Origin: Epiperipatus broadwayi
Taxonomy: Eukaryota > Onychophora > Udeonychophora > Euonychophora > Peripatidae
Direction of reading: 5' to 3'
Length of the DNA stretch: 64,000 nt
Assembly: GCA_028023455.1 (NCBI GenBank)
Contig: JAQFVV010006727.1
Span: 272,501 to 336,500, forward strand
A program made the translations under genes and the position numbers. This document shows, piece by piece, positions 36,313 through 47,312 of this stretch. The notes beneath the pieces were generated by a model, which did not search any database, was not told the DNA's origin, and saw only the letters and a list, made by a program, of their open reading frames with translations. How positions within the stretch are numbered: the first letter of the stretch is position 1; the number at the start of each line of letters is the position of its first letter.

Positions 36313-36538
36313 AAATAATCAAAATTATTCCAAATTCACAACTCAACCAGACTAGCTCAAAAAATAAACTCTAAAACACAACCAATACTTTCACTGCTAC
36401 AAGCAGACTTCTCAAGGGTAAAGTGTAGTTCTTTAATTTGAGAAGTCTGCTTGTGGAACTGAAAACATTGGTTATGTTTTAGTTTATTTTTTGGGCTAGT
36501 CTGGTTGAGTTGTGAATTTGGGGTAATTTTGATTATTT
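36313..36538. repeat. Foldback (MITE-like), about 105-bp arms
   Basis: The left arm AAATAATCAAAATTATTCC.. pairs with the right arm ..GGTAATTTTGATTATTT, including AAGCAGACTTCTCAA / TTGAGAAGTCTGCTT near the centre (about 36425). The spacer is about 20 bp. No coding capacity. Confidence 0.8.
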
Positions 36539-36577
36539 ATTGACTAGTTTAGTTTTAGGCTTTTAATAAATTACACA

Positions 36578-36760
36578 AATATATAAAGATTTGGAGATTT
36601 AAAGGTGAACCCTGTAAATTAAATTTAGGATTTAACAATTTCTATACAAAAACAAGTCTATAAATAATAATACAATTATATTTAATATATAAAGATTTGG
36701 GGATTTTGAAAGTGAACCATTTAAATTAAATTTAGGACTTAAATAATAATTTTTATATAA
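36578..36760 (+). repeat. Two direct copies of a 70-bp repeat
   Basis: 36578-36650 and 36684-36760 share TATATAAAGATTTGG, GGTGAACC / AGTGAACC, and AAATTAAATTTAGGA. They lie directly after the foldback. Confidence 0.65.
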
Positions 36761-37319
36761 AAAGTTTTCCAACAAAGGTAGATTGAATAACATATGTACT
36801 GTTTCTGAAGTAAAATATATAACTTTAAATATTAAAAAACAGAAATTGCTTGGAAAAACACAATTTTAAAAGGGCCTAATTCCTTCAATGTAGATTTGGT
36901 GGGTATATAAAATAATTAAAAAACTACTGTTGTCATTGCCAATGAGATTCTCATTATATATACGAGTTCTAAACCCATAACTGACAGTACAGGAAAAAGC
37001 ATTATTATAGAAAGCTATAAGTTTCTTATCCTCAGTATTATTCTAATCTAAATTTATCAAAACCAATAGATATTAGTAAACTTGAAAAGTGGCATTGACT
37101 ATATTAAACCAAAAGTAGCTAACACAGTTCCAGAGTTTCTAAATAATCTAAGTATAGTTTATAATTATTCATAAATATGAAAATTATTTTAACGATTTGG
37201 CATGTAAATAAAATTATAACAAACTTTATCACCCAACTTTATTTTTAAATGTTCTCTATAAACTCTTTGAAAAATAATATTAATAAATATTATAACTCTA
37301 GATAAGAACCATCTACCTT

Positions 37320-38160
37320 TAGAGGAACATGAATGGATCTAGACCAAAATATAAGCTGCAGTGAACAGATTTCAAAATAGTGACACCGGAAAAGATTTTT
37401 GAATATAGATAGGCTTATTTTTATTGACTTAATCTCAGCTTACAACTTTACTTGTGAAAATAATTGCCAACAAATGTCTAAAATTCTTGAATGGATTATT
37501 ACTATTAATTTACTTAATAAAATACTTTCTGATAGTAAAATTCAAGTTACTCTAAATGATGATCATAGTAATACAAAGTTTTACAGAATGGCCTCTAGAT
37601 AAGTTTAATTCTCTCATTTAATATGTCATATATTCATTGAACAATTTTCCAGAAAATGAATACAGAAAATGTATCTATACTAATGACAACATGTTGAACC
37701 CTCCCCTACCCCACATACAATCAAATCCTCTTAATACAAATATAATAAGTTTGGAAATTCTTTAATTTTACAATGACAATATATTTAACTTTTCATTTAA
37801 ACAATAGGAACATCTTGCAAAATGAATGTAACTTTCTGTAACAATTACTTAAAACAAAATTAAATCAACACAATTTGAATTACAGTCTATTTATATTTCT
37901 CATACATCAAAGGTTAGATAGGAAACTTCTAAGAACAGTATTTTAAAAAAAATGGTTTGCATTACTTGAGGTTGTGATACAAATGCTCCAAGAATACCAC
38001 CCTATACAATCTATAGATAAATATTATGCTTCTATTTAGAGAAAAAGTGACCATCTGGATGCACAATTGAATATTAACATGAAAAATATTACAGGCCATC
38101 TCAAATTCATTCACTTACCTGGGTGACTTCTTATATTCTTTCACATTTTCTTTCACCCAA
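37320..38160 (+). pseudogene. Jockey-like LINE reverse transcriptase relic
   Basis: The open frame 37399-37602 begins MNIDRLIFIDLISAYNFT, which matches FIDLTAAYDTVNH, the first catalytic aspartate segment of jockey-type reverse transcriptases. It continues with ILEWIITINLLNKILSDSKI then QVTLNDD, like the LLxNRRFxVxLN segment. After a stop, another frame reads NSLI*YVIYSLNNFPE then NEYRKCIYTNDNML (37605-37700), like LAPxLFNIYxNDLPxTxxRKFIYADDIxL, with ADD changed to TND. SFTYLGDFLYSFT at about 38100-38140 recalls the PKYLGVTLDRTLSY segment. The AYD aspartate is Asn here, so this copy is dead. It belongs to a family different from the RTE copies. Confidence 0.6.
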
Positions 38161-39984
38161 TACAAAAGACAAGTTGTCTTATGGAAATTGTATAGAAGTG
38201 ATTAAATATAGTATATTTTCCATAGTTAATATCTGAAATCAACATCTTTTCTGGTCAACTAAGAAATCCTTCAAACAACCAAAGAATTATGACAGCAAAA
38301 ATTAATTCCTATGAAACCACTAACAAATTTCATTTTTCCAGATCTGACCATAAACAACCAGATTATTTGCTTCAAAACTATAACAGTTTATAATTGTCTG
38401 GTCACTGATTAATATAAACCATAAAACATATAATTGATAACTATCCAATTTATTAAAACAATAACAGAAATGAAGGGTTTAATAATAATAAAAAAGCTGT
38501 TAAAGGATCTATTTTCTAATTGAAATCTCTATAAAATTCATTGTAATATTTGTGAATAGTTAATTGTTTTTGTTTTTTTTTATTTCCAGAAATCATTTCT
38601 ATATTACCAATTTCAAAAAAAAATTAAGATTAGAATTCAATTTCAAAAAATGTTATAATTTTATTAATTCAAAAATGCTAATCGTCATTTATTTTATCCA
38701 TATTTCCACTAACAACTACTACATTAACAGAGAAGAATAACAACATAAAACACAAGTAATTTTACAGAATATAATACTAATTATTGTATTATGAAAATTA
38801 AAAAAATCAAACTAACTTATAATCTGTCAATGTATTTTTTTAAAAATGTACATCCATGACCGAAAATTCATGATAAAACATAACTTTTTCCTAACAATTG
38901 TAACTATTTATTTTCTTTGGAAAAATGACAAGAAGTAATAGAATTGGAAAATTATTAAATAATTATCATGTGTTAAAAGCAAAATATTATTAAAAAAATA
39001 TCTTGCTTATCTAAATTCTAATTTAACAGAACATACATAGTTTAAGCATTATATTTCATTATATAATAAAATTTCTATCACAAAATCAATCACACATATA
39101 TGTATATATTATTGTGTAGGATATCTTGAAAAAATTTTAAGTACACAGTGCTTTAAATATATCTAAACTATATGCATATAACAATTTTTTCATTTTAAAA
39201 ATCAAAATTCAAATAAACAAAATACATCTCAGCAAAGAATTATTATATACATATAGAAGCTAGTCCAAACGTTTCCATATATGAGGAATTTTTTTCTATA
39301 CCTTTATTGATTGCCAGATCCTGTTGAGTGGGCTCCGAAATGCCAAGATATCAGCACACCCGGTTTTATTGTGAAGGTATTTGTACCAAAAAAAAAGTAA
39401 AAAGATATAAAACATTAAACATCTTAAGGAACATTTTTAAAGTGAAAATACGAGGAAATCATCAAATGTGCAAATATGAGTCCATCATAAATGACATCTA
39501 TCAGTATGTGTTTAAAAATTAATAAAGAACATATTTTCTTAAAAAAATGAGTTTATTAAAGACTAACATTTCTCCTATGCACAAGGATTTTTAAACTCAT
39601 TATAAATATATCTAAGGCATGGAGTGGGCATTAGGACAACTTCATAAAGACTTCATACTTTTTTGTTTTTGAAATTGTTATTATTAATTGAATTTTCATA
39701 AAATATATAAATGGGGGTACTTCACCAAAAGGCAAACTCCAATAATATATATTTACTGGTTTCTGCTTCTGGATTAGGAATTAGAATATTTTACAGTCTT
39801 CTTGGTTGTATTTTCATAAAAAAAAAAGAGTAAATGCATGTATTTATGTACACATGCTTATAAATGATTATACCCATCTAGTAATTACATTTAGTACTTT
39901 TGGTAAAACATGGGGGATTAGATGCCTCTGAATGGTCTTTATCATATTTGGTTCAAATATGTGATAGTGTGGCTAATTAAATTA
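38161..39984. other. AT-rich non-coding stretch
   Basis: No gene supported. The frame at 39328-39522 matches nothing I recognise. Confidence 0.45.
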
Positions 39985-40270
39985 ACTATAAATTAAACAT
40001 GAGCCAAGATAGCAATTGATGATTGAAAATAGAGAATGTTTAAAATACCCAAGTTTCAAATTTAAGCTGCCACAATATTTGCCAACTAAACTTCAAAATA
40101 GTGAAATGTTTTGTGAATAAAAAAAAAAATATAATGCAAAAAATGAGACATTGTCAAACTTTTCAAAATAAGTAAAGCACTTTACTATAAAAGCACAATC
40201 CTTTGAAACACATACAGAATGTGATTCAATATACATAAAATTGATCATATATCAGACAGAGGAAGACAAC
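39985..40270 (+). pseudogene. RTE-type LINE, short 5' fragment
   Basis: The nucleotide sequence follows the start of the LINE at 33.4 kb: GCCAAGATAGCAATTGATGA against GCCAAGGTAGCAATTGGTGG, then AAATTTAAGCTGCCA against GGACCCAGGCTGCCA, then a counterpart of the LYYKGTNIE region (CTTTACTATAAAAGCACAAT, about 40180). It ends just before the higher-GC island at 40300. Confidence 0.55.
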
Positions 40271-43100
40271 AAATAGATAATATATATATATATTGAAACG
40301 GAAACCTCCAATCCCTTTCCGTTTCACCATCAACATAATGACCTACTCGTCTGAACTAGTTTCGAACCTATCTTAAATGTAGAAATGTCATATGTAAAAA
40401 TGTTATATATAAGTCGAGCGGGAAAACTTTGCTATAATGGCCGCTTAAATTGCATCATCCATTTACATATGAAAACACGCTATAATTAGACAGGTTTGAT
40501 AAAGTTATAGTGGAGAAATGCTCATAATTTATTATAGAATGTTTTATTAATTTTCAGTCAATTCTTAATTATATTCGCTATTATTTCATATGTGGATGGA
40601 TAATTTAAACCTTGGAATAATGGCAAAATGATTTGTATGAATATTTAAGTTTAAATAAAGAAGATATAACGTAAAACATTTTCTTTAAAACATATTTAAC
40701 GTTTTTCTGATTTAATGTTTTACATATATAATTGAAACTAAAGTATTTTCTTTAAATTTGTTTTTTTTTTAAATAAACAAATAATATTGTAAAAACAAAT
40801 ATGTTAAAAGTTATTTATTTCAGTAAAATAAAAATCATCCGTTTGTAATTAAAAATGAGAATTTGGTGTAAACAAGATATTAATTAGTGACTGCACCCCG
40901 GGTAAAAAGTAAAATCTAGTTTACTGATTGATTTTTGTTTGCAACAAAAGACTTTATCATTAAATCAGAATACCGTTCCTTCTGCTAGGCTTTAACATTC
41001 TATAACACCTAAAAAGGAATTTAATTAATGAAACTGAATCAAATTATATAATTTATATATTTTAATAATTTTAAGTAATTAAGTGCAACACCTCGGAACG
41101 TTATCTGTTGTAGAAATTGGATTATATTATTTTGTTTAATTAAAAGCCAAGTGGTCCCGAGGCTAATGAAATTCCAAAAAGGTGTTAAAGTTTAGTCGAA
41201 ATGTATAAATAGGGCTTATTTTAAGTGGGAAGATATACTCCATCTTGCTTTTGAAGAGCTATTATTATCCAAGTTATAAATTGTTTAATTTTACCATGTC
41301 CGGCTAAAGTCAGGCACAATTTTGCTGCCGTTCCCATGATGGAACGCCGAGTTCAATCCATCAAATGCCGAAGCAATAACCAAAAGCTTATACCAAATGA
41401 AAGATGCCACATACCGCTAAAAGGGACTTGCCGTTGTTCCAACACCATTTTAAATCATCTCGCAACTGAATAAGAACATGCTATAAGCCGCCAAAGAACT
41501 CACCTTCGTTCCAGCTCGAATCTATCCAGTCCAGCTATAGAACTGTTATAATATTATTTAAAATAGCAGAGCTCTGTGAATTTCAAAAACAATTGTGGTT
41601 TCTTCAAAAACAGGTTAGCTAACCATATTATCGAAACTTCTTTCTAAATTGTTTTTCAAATAATCTTTAAATTCTATAATATGAAATACTTTTGTAAATT
41701 TCTGTGTTAATTAATGTTTTGCTATACAATTTAATCACTGCAATTATATTTTGCTTTTCTTTTGCTTATTTTTAATTATTATTAGTTGTGCCTATGTTTC
41801 GAAACGGCTTGCATTTAATTATAGAATATGTTTTTAAACATATAAATTTAACATCTTCGTATTATTATTTATATAGCGTCATTTCGTGCGCTGTTTCGAA
41901 ACCCAAATTCATATTTTGTCATTTAGTAAATTAATTAATATACATATAAAATGTGGCTTTTCAACCTTTAATTATTATATTACTAAAGATTAAACTAGCC
42001 TGGAGTGCAATCATAAGTATATTTTTTAGTTAAGTATTCGTAAGTCCCTTATTAAATATACTTTTCCTCCTTTTTAAAAGTTTAGTAGTTATAGATAACT
42101 AAAGAGATTGAACGGGATAAAGTAAAGTTTGTATATATTCCCGTCAGTAGCATATACATATTTCTCATGCTACAGAAGAGTTGGCTCTTTTGATCAAGCT
42201 GATAAACTTGTGTTCATTTAATATGTGATATTTCATTTATAATATCCTTCGGCTTGGCGGATGTGAAACTTATTAATATTTTTCTCGTTGTGCTGTTTTA
42301 TATATAAGATGGAGCCACAGCGTTGCCAGCACATCTTCTCTTATAGGGTAGTGCAGTAGCGAAGTCTGAGCTACGGGCCAGATTAGCACTAAGTCCCCGG
42401 TTTCTTATGAACCAAATAAAGGTTCCCTTTTGCAGCATGACGACCGGTTATTGGGTAAACCATTGTTTGTCACAAAAACCCTAAAACTATTCTTCCATCC
42501 GCAGAGCCACTTTATTATTATATTTTACTTGTGCCTAGCGTATTAGTAAAATCATTATAGCCAACTCTTTCATCCCTAATATGCAGTCTTCGGCGTTGAT
42601 CCGAAGCAATCTTGAAAACCCGTTCGATCTAAAGCTATCTGGGATGCTTTAAAAGCCCATAGTTAATATAAATTTATTATGATTAAGACGTATTATTAAG
42701 CTTCACTCCAGACTTGGTTTGATTTCACGTACAATAGCCACACGAACTGATGATGAAAGGGCATAACTGGTAAAAGTTAATGTAGTGATTAGTTATATAG
42801 TAGGGCTATTTGTTTCCATTAAATAATATTGGATCAATTAAATAATAGCCAACGTATCAATTATTGTTTAAATGGCCTAGAGTAATGTTATTTTATAAAT
42901 AAAATGCCTGCGTGCATTTGCCAACAATTGTCAATAAATATATTTTAATTCATCATATATCAGTTTCTGTCTCATTATTAAATCAATCCAATTCACTAAT
43001 TTCCCATAGCTATTTCATTAGTAAAACCCCTATTAACTAATTATCTTAGATTTTATCTTTGAAATGTCTTTAGTGTTTAAGTTGTTTATATAGATGTTTA
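40271..43100. other. Higher-GC island with LTR-like promoter and poly(A) signals
   Basis: Base composition is visibly less AT-rich than the surroundings, with many CpGs. 40300-40333 is a small hairpin (GAAACGG..CCGTTTC). 40436-40630 contains an imperfect inverted repeat around TCATATG(T/G)GATGGAT. TATAAATA lies at about 41205, followed by a GC-richer tract; a second TATA-like element is at about 42300, with AATAAA at about 42416 and a terminal-style TCACA near 42472 that pairs with TGTGA at 42224. The spacing of TATA, AATAAA and TG/CA ends resembles an LTR. No matching target duplication or second LTR was found and no protein domain is readable, so this is a tentative LTR-derived region. Confidence 0.35.
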
Positions 43101-43104
43101 AGTC

Positions 43105-43340
43105 CATGAGTCTTTTGTTTCTCCGATTTGCTAGTGGGCCGGATTAAGAATTAATTCTCATGGGCCATCATTGTTATGTTGTCCATTAGGTGTTTGATCT
43201 GGGGCTTGGAGAGTGGGTTCGAATCCAGGCTGCTCCCTGACCAAAATCTCGGGCTCGACTGGGTTTGAAGTACATTTTGTGAGTTCCAGCTCATGTTAGA
43301 TGGATAAGCATATTTTGACCGGCACAATATATATATATCC
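43105..43340 (+). repeat. tRNA-derived SINE-like repeat
   Basis: A perfect RNA polymerase III B box, GGTTCGAATCC, lies at about 43217. The flanks are GC-richer (CTCGGGCTCGACTGGG, CCAGCTCATG), and a TA-repeat tail (about 43326-43338) follows GACCGGCACA. This is the layout of a tRNA-headed SINE with a simple-repeat tail. The A box is not obvious, and I cannot name the family. It is not a functional tRNA: no cloverleaf can be folded around the B box. Confidence 0.5.
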
Positions 43341-43559
43341 CAGCAAGTTCTTATTTTGATAAAGAAAGTGATGAGTTCTTTCTATATAGATACATAAACT
43401 GATTTTGGGAGACAAAACAGTATTAAAATGATCAAGGAAGATTGCATGTTTATAAAAAATGGAATGTGTATGCATGCATATAAAATTTTAAATTGATCAT
43501 TTTATGACTTTTTTTAAAAAAAAGTCTATAAAATGAAATACTAATTATATTATTTAATG

Positions 43560-43800
43560 AATAATATTTCTGTAGTGTAATTTTCACTACACTACTCTTA
43601 CACAAGATAGGGATTGATGTCTATCCACTTTAGACACCTTGTGGAGGGCTGTAATCATAAACATATGGCTAAAGGCATGCGGAAAAGATAAGTGATCTCC
43701 CAAATGCACATTTCATACTGAATCAGGACTCATCAATTAGCCCAGATCACATTCTCTTACACATAGCTTTATCATTGTTCAGCATATATAGATAGGGATT
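43560..43800 (-). repeat. Diverged copy of the 52-kb snapback repeat
   Basis: GGAAAAGATAAGTGATCTCC (43681) then ACTGAATCAGGACTCATCAAT matches the complement of 52525-52600 (GGAAAAGATAAATGCTCTCC, then GCTGAATCAGCACTCATCAG). The rest of the unit is only weakly conserved. Confidence 0.55.
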
Positions 43801-44890
43801 AACTGGAATTTAATTGATGTGTCAAACTTATTACCCCCACAACTTTGACACAAACCACTTGATGTAAGAATGTTAATAATTTTCATTAGTCATTCATTAG
43901 ACTAGAGAATATCCATTTAATGAAGTGATTTTGATAGAAACAAATTAAAATTAAAATGAAATATGCTTCTGTTTGAAAATAATATTTTAAATGTATTAAC
44001 CAGTACTTACATATGAATCCAAGACTGGAATGCTTAACAATAAAATAATATGGAGACTGAATATAGAAAAATATATAAATAAAATAGACAGTGAAAATTA
44101 CATGAGTGAAAATCATTAAGCAGATGTCATTGACATTATTGAAAAAAAATATGAGGCTGAAATGAAGCTGAGACAAACATATTGAAAAAAAGATATTAAC
44201 AAATGAACAGTTGAAATCTTAACTGGATCCCAATAAATTATAAGAAATCTTAAATGAATCCTAAAATTATTTTAAGAAACCAAAGGAAAATCACATGGGA
44301 GTTGAATAGATGAGGTAAAAAAATTTATTGAAGTGATCCGAAAAAGAGAAGCTATGGATCAGAGAAAATACATTTAATTTAAAAAGATCTTCATTTTGCA
44401 ATAAGTTGTTAATAGGTAAAGATTCTTTTCAAGCCCCAAAAATCAAAAACAATACATGCATATGTAAATATATCTTCATCCTAAAACTATAACCCTCCTA
44501 AATTATACACCATAAATCTATGGATGACATGAATTTTTGAAATATTTGCGTTAATATTTAATTACATTTACAATCTTTAACAATTATTGGTAGGAAGAGG
44601 GTAGGGAGTTGAGGGTCCTCTTATCTCTTATTTTATCTTGATAAATTCCTAATCACAATATTACAATGATTTTTCAAGATCTACATACCATTTAAGCTAT
44701 AATATTATGATAAATAACATTATTTATGGATGATTATTTAATTAATATCATTGTTCCTTTCTTTAAAACAGTTATACATATATAAAAACAGGCAAAACTC
44801 TCCATACAGTAGTAGTGCCACTCAGTGCCAACAAGAGTAATCAATGGATGCAGAAGGCTTGTACATAAAATCCCTACATAGTGCCTACTC

Positions 44891-44949
44891 ATCCAATATC
44901 CCCAAACTAGTTTCTGGCTTGTGACCTTCATCAGTGAGGAGCTTTGCAT
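44891..44949 (-). ncRNA. Type I hammerhead ribozyme (F1), left unit
   Basis: On the minus strand: distal helix I ATGCAA/TTGGAT (one mismatch), proximal TCCTCA/TGGGGA, the core box CTGATGA in its canonical form, helix II GGT/GCC (one wobble) with loop CACAA, then GAAAC-TA-GTT. The cleavage triplet is GTT instead of GTC; NUH triplets ending in U are allowed but usually slower (general knowledge). It is the best preserved F1 core besides 7544-7602. Confidence 0.7.
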
Positions 44950-45518
44950 CTGAGAGCACTGCACCTAGATCTTAGGATCTAATGCAACCTTCCAGCAGCC
45001 ACATTTTATCTCTACTTAACTACAAATCTATGAGAATAAAATTGAAAACACAATAATATTGTCAATCTAAGCTCAACAGCATATATAGTCATATGGGTCT
45101 GAACCCAATTCAGTACCCATACATTTTTGGTGTCTTTGGCTATTTAACAAACATAGCCACTACTATCCTAATAGGCAGGACTGGTGTTAAACCACTAAAC
45201 ATCACATGATCACTATTTCTTATGCTAGCACATTACTGTTAACAAATAAAAAATAGTAATCATTGTGATGTTTAGTGGTTTAACACCAGCCCTGCCTAAT
45301 AGGATAGTGGTGGCTACGGTTGTTAAAGAGCCAAAGACACCAAAATGTATGGGTACTGAACTGGATTCAGACCCATATGACTATATAAGGTATTGTGCTT
45401 AGATTGAAATATTATTGTGTTTTCAATTTTATTCTCATAGTTTTGTAGTTAAGTAGAGATAAAAGGTGGCTGCTGGAGAATTGCATTAGATCCTAAGATC
45501 TAAGTGCAGTGCTCTAAG

Positions 45519-45570
45519 ATCCAAAGCTTCTCACTGACGAAGGCCAGAAACTAGTCTGGGGATATTGGAT
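45519..45570 (+). pseudogene. F1 hammerhead ribozyme lacking helix II, right unit
   Basis: Helix I (ATCCAA/TTGGAT distal; TTCTCA/TGGGGA proximal), CTGACGA and GAAACTAGTC are all intact. Seven bases between the boxes (the CACAAGC-type loop and one side of helix II) are deleted, leaving AGGCCA. It is probably inactive or very weak. Confidence 0.7.
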
Positions 45571-45735
45571 GAGTAGGCACTAGATAGAGATTTTATGCAC
45601 AAGCCTTCTGGCATCCATTGATTACTCTGGTTGGCACTGAGTGACACTTCTGAATGGAAGTTTTGCCTGTTTTAATAACAGTAGTGTGCTAGCATAAGAA
45701 ATAGTGATCATGTGATATTTAGTGGTTTATACGTG

Positions 45736-47312
45736 TATACATAAAAATTCAATTTAAAATCACACACATTCTTATTCATAATCATTTATTTAATCCAATG
45801 AATTATTTTTTATCTTATTTCGATCCATTTTAAAATTATTATTTTGAAACAAAAAAAAAAATAGCACATTTCTTTTTATTTATGTTTTTTCTTTTTTTTT
45901 TTAAAAAAAAAAAATGATAAAAAATCTAGATTGTTTTTATCAGTGAAAAGAGTAAATTGTTAGCATATTATTAGTTCTCTCGGAATTTTCTACTGACATT
46001 TGAAGAAGTCAAATAATCATTTAATGAAGCTTATCTAAGGATGCTCTAACATCAGCATTTATCATGACCCCAAGAAATAAAAAAAAAAAAAGAAGACACA
46101 AATGAAGCTCTCTTTATAAAACAATTTAAATTATTAATAGATACTAACCGACTCACAAGCCGGTCGTAATCTGATTGCAATAAAAAATAAACCCATGCTG
46201 ACAGTTCAATAAGTAAAAGAAAATTAATTCAATCAAAGTTCTGAGACAGCAGACAAAAATAATTTAGTTTTAAATGTTCTGATGTGTTTTTTTTCATATA
46301 AGACGGGATTCTCACCTTCAATACTTCTATCATTATTAAAATACACACCCCCAAATATAAACAACTTAGTGGACTACCATTCTCTAGAACATGTTGTGCA
46401 TCACCCTATCATTATTTAACACATTCTTTTTAATACCCATGCTTTAGCCATAACCACATTATTATTCCTCCATTGCAGCAACCCATTACTTAAATATATT
46501 TTTCTCTTTCTGCATGGGGAGCTATATAGTTCCAAAATCTGTCTACTTAGAAATACATTATTATTCTATGATGGTTCTCAATGGTTATTATAACCCATTA
46601 TTCCAACATAAATATCCAAACTGATACTTCATAACCTCACCCTCAAGAATTTACTCTAACATAATTCTGACATAAATTAATAATTAAAATAATATTAATG
46701 AATAACTTTTGTTGGTAATAGATAGAAAGTAAAAGTACTGATGAAGATTAAGAATTTTTTTTTACTATTAAATCATCTTTTATTTTTCCAACAGACTTTT
46801 TAATCATAAAAAATTTTCTCCAACGGACTATTTAACATATGCACAGATTTATAATTACATACATATGGAAATAAAACAGCACTTTGTCTCTGGAATAAAT
46901 TTACATAAGGAAAAAAAGGAAGATCTAACAAAATAGTTCTTTATGTCAATTCTATTTAGGGGCTATATATTAGATTTATTTTAACTGACTTGAGATAATT
47001 ATGATATATAAAATAATTATTAAAAATTTGCATAAAGTTGGAAGTTAAAACAGAGTTTAGATAACAAACTTTTATGTTAAAGATCTTTCTAAATCTTCAT
47101 TTGTAAAGGAACATTGAAATAGACAATAAAGGTCACCATATTTAATAGTGACAATTTCTGATTTTCCTTCATTGTTTAACCTATAATGGTTTGGTTTTAG
47201 GCCAGCACTTAAAAAAATATTCCCAGCTTTTGGCAATTGAAACATAGGTCATGGGCATAGGAGACAGATGAAAATACGAATATATTTTTTTATATATTTA
47301 CATGTTCTAGCA
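45736..47312. other. AT-rich non-coding stretch
   Basis: No gene or family recognised. Contains a T-run / A-run hairpin near 45890-45914. Confidence 0.5.
47305..47312 (+). repeat. hAT target-site duplication, left (TTCTAGCA)
   Basis: TTCTAGCA before the left end corresponds to TTCTAACA after the right end (50061-50068), seven of eight identical. Eight bp is the hAT duplication length. Confidence 0.8.

Larger units (their letters stand above)
44784..45735. mobile_element. F1 hammerhead repeat, head-to-head inverted dimer
   Basis: Two F1 units face each other about a centre near 45250. The left unit (44784-45245) is on the minus strand and the right unit (45255-45735) on the plus strand. They are colinear over about 450 bp: GGCAAAACTC end, CATAAAATCCCTA, hammerhead, TTAGATCCTAAGATCTA, CATATGGGTCTGAACCC, ATTTTTGGTGTCTTTGGC, CCTAATAGGCAGG, AACATCACATGATCAC. 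The right unit is followed by the start of another (ATAACAGTAGTGTGCTAG, then GTGATATTTAGTGGTTTA), which shows that the repeat is normally tandem, with a period of about 447 bp. Confidence 0.8.

Noticed and set aside
42224-42472. Defined solo LTR with TGTGA/TCACA ends
   Set aside because: Flanking bases give no target duplication and no second copy is present, so it is kept only as a tentative signal within the wider island.
43205-43240. Possible tRNA gene around GGTTCGAATCC
   Set aside because: No acceptor or anticodon stem can be paired around the B box; it fits a SINE head better.
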